From NCBI RefSeq assembly GCF_036046055.1, contig NZ_CP107939.1:8661102-8725101 (forward strand): a stretch of DNA of 64,000 nucleotides, in the 5' to 3' direction. Positions 63,201 through 64,000 of the stretch are shown piece after piece (position 1 is the first letter of the stretch; every line of letters starts with the position of its first letter). Below the pieces are notes generated by a model. That model was not told the DNA's origin. It saw nothing but the letters and a program-made list of their open reading frames with translations, and made no database searches. The stretch comes from Nocardia sp. NBC_00403. Its GTDB lineage: Bacteria > Actinomycetota > Actinomycetes > Mycobacteriales > Mycobacteriaceae. The position numbers and the translations under genes are program-made.

Positions 63201-64000
63201 GGGTATTGACGAACATGCCGATCAGATCGTCCAGCGCGGCCTCACCACGGCCCGCTATCGGCGTACCGATGGCGATGTCGTCGGTGCCCGAGAGGCGAGC
63301 CAACAGCACCGCGAACGCGGTGTGCACGACCATGAACAGCGTCGCGCTTTCGGCACGCGCCAGCTCCATCAAGGCCTGATGGGTGGCCGCGTCGATCCGC
63401 ATCTCCACCTTGCCACCGACGAAGGACTGCACCGCGGGACGCGGCCGGTCCGCCGGCAGATCCAATTGATCGGGCAGCTCCGCCAATGCGTCACGCCAGT
63501 AGGCGATCTGCTTGGTCGCCAGCGATTCCGGGTCGTCCTCGCTGCCGAGCACCTCGCGCTGCCAGATGCTGTAGTCGGCGTACTGCACCGCGAGCGGAGC
63601 CCAGTTCGGAGCCTCACCCGCCGAGCGGGCCGCATACGCGACCATCAGATCACGGGTCAGCGGACCGACCGACGAACCATCACCGGAAATGTGGTGCACG
63701 ACCATGGCCAGCACATATTCCTGCGCGTCACCACTGTCCTCGATTTCGAACAGCGCGACCCGCAGCGGCACCTCGATGGTGACGTCGAAGATCGTCGATG
63801 CCAGTGCCACCACAGCGGATTCGATGTCCTGCGGCGCAAGCACCCGCACGTCCAGCTCGGACCTGGCCTGCGCCGGTGACAGGATCACCTGCACCGGACC
63901 GCTCTCGGTCTCCGGGTAGATCGTGCGCAGGATCTCGTGGCGGCCGACCAGGTCCGCCACCGCGGCGCGCAGCGCGGCCACATCCAGAGCGCCGGTCATG
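54214..64000 (-). CDS. Non-ribosomal peptide synthetase (5' end outside window): C-A-PCP-C-A-PCP-E*-C-A(truncated)
   Basis: At least 3,261 codons, open to the right edge. Residues counted from the edge: C1 (partial; HHISGDGSS near 102), A1 (about 433-930; YVIFTSGSTGRPKGV near 584), PCP1 (Ser ~974), C2 (HHISGDGSS ~1162), A2 (about 1490-1990), PCP2 (Ser ~2042, GGNSILSIQ), an epimerase-like domain (AHRFAVDS ~2232-2239), C3 (HHVLLDGWS ~2694), then about 265 residues of an A-domain start that lacks motifs A3-A10. No C-terminal PCP or thioesterase is present. A1 and A2 have the same pocket residues (D-L-W-H-L-I-L-V-S). The product is unknown. Confidence 0.93.
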   Translation of the reverse strand, partial: MTGALDVAALRAAVADLVGRHEILRTIYPETESGPVQVILSPAQARSELDVRVLAPQDIESAVVALASTIFDVTIEVPLRVALFEIEDSGDAQEYVLAMVVHHISGDGSSVGPLTRDLMVAYAARSAGEAPNWAPLAVQYADYSIWQREVLGSEDDPESLATKQIAYWRDALAELPDQLDLPADRPRPAVQSFVGGKVEMRIDAATHQALMELARAESATLFMVVHTAFAVLLARLSGTDDIAIGTPIAGRGEAALDDLIGMFVNTLVFRSRVEAGEPFTELLARQRETDIQTFANADVPFERLVEVLNPVRSTARHPLFQVGLSFQNLAKAGLELPELTVAGLDIDTALSQFDLHLIASDGYNDAGEPQGIAGVFTYASDLFDRETVQGFADRFARLLGAIIASPRTAVGDIEFLDHAERAELTVGRNATEHEVDSAATLVGLLDASVAVAPQRVALVSDDGSKLTYGELDARVNRLARHLISLGVGPESRVALAVRRSVDLVVAMYAVAKAGGAYVPVDPDQPAERTDYILATAGPVCVLTNAEAQFSTDVAPLVSMDALGDLDDAPITDADRVAPLRPEHTAYVIFTSGSTGRPKGVAVPHAAIVNQLLWKNAEFGLDAADAVLLKTAATFDLSVWEFWSAAVCGGRLVIAAPDGHRDPAYLNELIARESVTTLHAVPSMLDALLTMGLSDSLRRVLAIGEALPGALAQRFLRDQPGTELFNLYGPTEAAVSITSHRVTGQDLASVSIGVPEWNSRVYVLDARLNPVPTGVSGELYLAGAQLARGYFGRTDLTADRFVANPFESGTRMYRTGDLVAWNGNGELEYRGRTDFQVKIRGFRIELGEIEAALLALPEIAQTTVLAKSDPKTGDRLVAYLVASSGDIDVAQVKSALAAGLPSYMVPSAFVVLEALPLNVNGKLDRKALPDPEFEAQVFRAPSTPIEEIVASVFAEVLGVERVGVDDDFFALGGNSLLATHTVARIGAALDAQVPVRRLFEASTVAGLAVKVEQDAGAGGRKALVAGPRPERIPLSLAQQRMWFLNRFDTESAAYNVPVAVRLTGELDVEALRQAIADVVARHEILRTMYPEIDDAPVQVILPVAQAIPQVTVTVVAPGDIEPTVRAFMSATFDVTIEVPLRVALFEIEDSGDAQEYVLAMVVHHISGDGSSVGPLTRDLMVAYAARSAGEAPNWAPLAVQYADYSIWQREVLGSEDDPDSLVAKQIAHWQQTLAGLPDQLDLPADHPRPAVQSFAGGKVEVRVDAQLHRALTELARAESATLFMVVHTALAVLLARLSGTDDIAIGTPIAGRGEAVLDDMIGMFVNTLVFRTTVDAGEPFTGLLARQRETDIQAFANAEVPFERLVDVLNPERSTARHPLFQVGLSFQNLAGATLELMGLKVSGLDIDAQLSQFDLHLIVTDGYDADGNPAGIGGYFTYATDLFDQATVQGFADRFLRVLREIAAAPRTSVGDIEVLDAAERAGVVTTWNATEHEVDAAATLVSLLDATVAATPDAVALIGDESAAEPTVLTYAELDARVNRLARYLIGRGVGPEDRVALAIRRSVDLVVAMYAVAKSGAAYVPIDPDQPAERTEYILDTAVPVCVLTTSRDGFTAGAVESVRIDAVDLAGHAADPIDDAERVAPLRPEHTAYVIFTSGSTGRPKGVAVPHGAIVNQLSWKTAEFALSADDAVLLKTAATFDLSVWEFWSAAVSGGRLVIAVPDGHQDPAYLNALMARESVTTLHVVPSMLDALLIDSGDTLADSLRRVLAIGEGLPPATAQRFRRNNSAQLWNLYGPTEAAVSITSHGVTDADQVSVSIGAPEWNSQVYVLDARLRPVPVGVSGELYLAGAQLARGYFGQPNLTADRFVANPFQPGTRMYRTGDLVAWTADGELDYRGRTDFQVKIRGFRIELGEIEVALLRQPEITAAAVVAHNDANLGDRLVGYIVAGSDAVDTRDLESRLAAELPSYMVPSVFVQLDALPLNVNGKLDRKALPQPVFEQAEFRAPATPTEQIVADVFTDVLRVERVGADDDFFTLGGNSILSIQLVSRAKALGVVFSVREVFEQRSVVGLASIARSAAVGPVRLPELPGGGVGAIALPPSIAAVLSNGADYQRRSQATTLRLPAVLDRTPLIAAITAVLEHHDALRTRLRRVDENWVFEALDGIPDIDDLVHEASVDSVVADDAELSRIIDAERAAAADRLDPANAVMAQFVRLCFADEERGDELLVVAHRFAVDSASLRILMSDLAQAVAQVAAGQPVALPSVGTSLRRWAHSLADEATDRSAELPFWQEVSATPDPLLGSRAFDPAIDTAATVQRVQVELPATVTDSVLTAIPELYRASVTTGLVSALAMALVRWRGQGNAMLVRLEADGRDAVSGAELSRTIGAFATAYPFRFDLADADLDNAFTGGIAVSGIVKTVKEQLLAVPDHGAGHSLLALPQVGQVGFRYRGLPSITVTSETSADAPATAAVDIEAHVIEAADGPKLAATFAFPAGLLGREQVQELADLWVAAVTALAEHTQRPDAGGLTPSDMPLVQVGQADIERWEQAYPGLEEVWPVSPLQSGLLFHALMTAATVDVYTMQAVVHLSGTVQGDRLRASAQAILDRYPNLRTAFVSGSDGQAMQVVVERLEVPWREVDLTGLPEAERAEELRRQLAADRATKFDMSVAPLVRYTLFRTGAEQWHMAIATHHVLLDGWSMPLLLRDLLVLYATRGDLAALPQVSSYRSFLDWLAERDVASSLRTWAQALDGVGEPTELAPPSRSVETYETRKLSTEIDAERTRRLTKHCAELGITVNTLVQAAWGILLGRLTGRDDVVFGATVSGRPAELPGVESMVGLFINTLPVRVRVDDHSTIDEQLKRLQRDQADLLDHHFVGLTDIQGVAGPGAQFDTLVVFESYPVDREAIAAASSIDGMSITDVSVESAAHYPLTLQVNADSTIEFTLEYLTSRFSADEVETLSARLIRVLEALLGDPAGLVGAIDILDSSERTRLLAESGIGAAAATLEPVGRVGARTVAKVLAEVVEADPEAPALLVDGDEIAYHVLDRRSSQLARVLIDRGAGPGDIVAVALPRSVDAVVAAWAVQKAGAACLFAPSVDEIENAGAGFGITLEPAAAAEVQWLVLSDPQVQTELAAAPSHPVSYSDRVRPLADEHPAFVVLANGAPVVLSQAEALDRAAQVREEYGIDYESTTFTTAAAGQAAMLEFLTAATAGALSVLPSGGDLADDLADGEVTHWFVVPGESTDAADAEIRIVVAE
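60347..60610 (-). repeat. Near-identical 264-bp block in NRPS condensation domain 2
   Basis: This block and 63527-63790 match over 264 bp with a single difference. They cover the HHISGDGSS active-site region of C2 and C1, exactly one module (3,180 bp) apart. Neighbouring bases differ normally, which points to recent gene conversion or duplication. Confidence 0.9.
63527..63790 (-). repeat. Near-identical 264-bp block in NRPS condensation domain 1
   Basis: Partner of the 60347-60610 block, with one base different (position 63649 against 60469). It lies in the first, partial condensation domain. Confidence 0.9.

Noticed and set aside
60511..63879. Plus-strand open frame of about 1,120 codons opposite the NRPS
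   Set aside because: Mirror of the NRPS coding strand; Arg/His/Gln-rich with no domain, a known artefact of codon bias in high-GC genes.
1..64000. CRISPR arrays, insertion sequences, prophage genes, tRNA or rRNA genes
   Set aside because: No regularly spaced repeats, transposase, integrase or structural RNA sequence was recognised by reading; a covariance-model scan would settle the tRNA question.

Overview
The window is high-GC actinobacterial chromosome, best read as a Nocardia or a close relative in the Mycobacteriales. GTG starts are frequent and genes are packed with 4-bp stop/start overlaps. The left third keeps the gene order and relative orientations known from the Mycobacterium tuberculosis Rv0946c-Rv0957 block (purH, purN, perM-like, Rv0954-like, sucD, sucC, M23 peptidase, uvrD1/pcrA, chorismate mutase, pgi). 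No rRNA, tRNA, CRISPR array, insertion sequence, phage or plasmid function was recognised. Family names come from reading the translations, not from database searches.

1-18107, core region: late purine synthesis (purH cut by the left edge, purN), a PerM-like and an Rv0954-like membrane protein linked to cell division, both subunits of succinyl-CoA synthetase, a divergent LytM/M23 cell-wall hydrolase with Trp-rich tandem repeats, a two-domain SRPBCC-SDR protein, the PcrA/UvrD1 helicase, AroQ-type chorismate mutase, a succinate-semialdehyde-dehydrogenase-like enzyme and glucose-6-phosphate isomerase. A broken SARP-type regulator lies between the Rv0954-like gene and sucD.

18300-34500, accessory metabolism and regulation: a P-loop nucleoside-kinase-like protein; a LysR/SnoaL-like divergent pair; two tandem paralogous membrane proteins; a TetR/AidB-like acyl-CoA dehydrogenase operon divergent from a crotonase and a condensation-domain-like acyltransferase; a TetR/NmrA pair with two palindromic operators; a PPOX-fold protein facing a MocR regulator; DUF2630 coupled to a disulfide oxidoreductase; and a type-B carboxylesterase.

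34600-42520: an Fpg/Nei glycosylase, cobF, the overlapping thyA-dfrA pair, a cupin, a DyP peroxidase with an encapsulin-targeting tail overlapping the encapsulin shell gene, a small membrane protein and a two-domain TerD-like protein.

42529-48651 is the most unusual metabolic locus: TetR, APC permease, two DUF1989 proteins and a urea/guanidine-carboxylase relative that has only the carboxyltransferase half (no biotin carboxylase, no biotin-carrier domain), with no allophanate hydrolase beside it. 48660-54080 holds regulator/enzyme pairs with clear operators (WYL/DJ-1, MarR/GDSL hydrolase, TetR/peroxiredoxin-like) and an alcohol dehydrogenase remnant. 54214 to the right edge is the 3' part of a very large NRPS gene: two near-duplicate C-A-PCP modules with the same predicted specificity pocket, then a degenerate epimerase-like domain, a condensation domain and a truncated, motif-less adenylation domain with no carrier or thioesterase.
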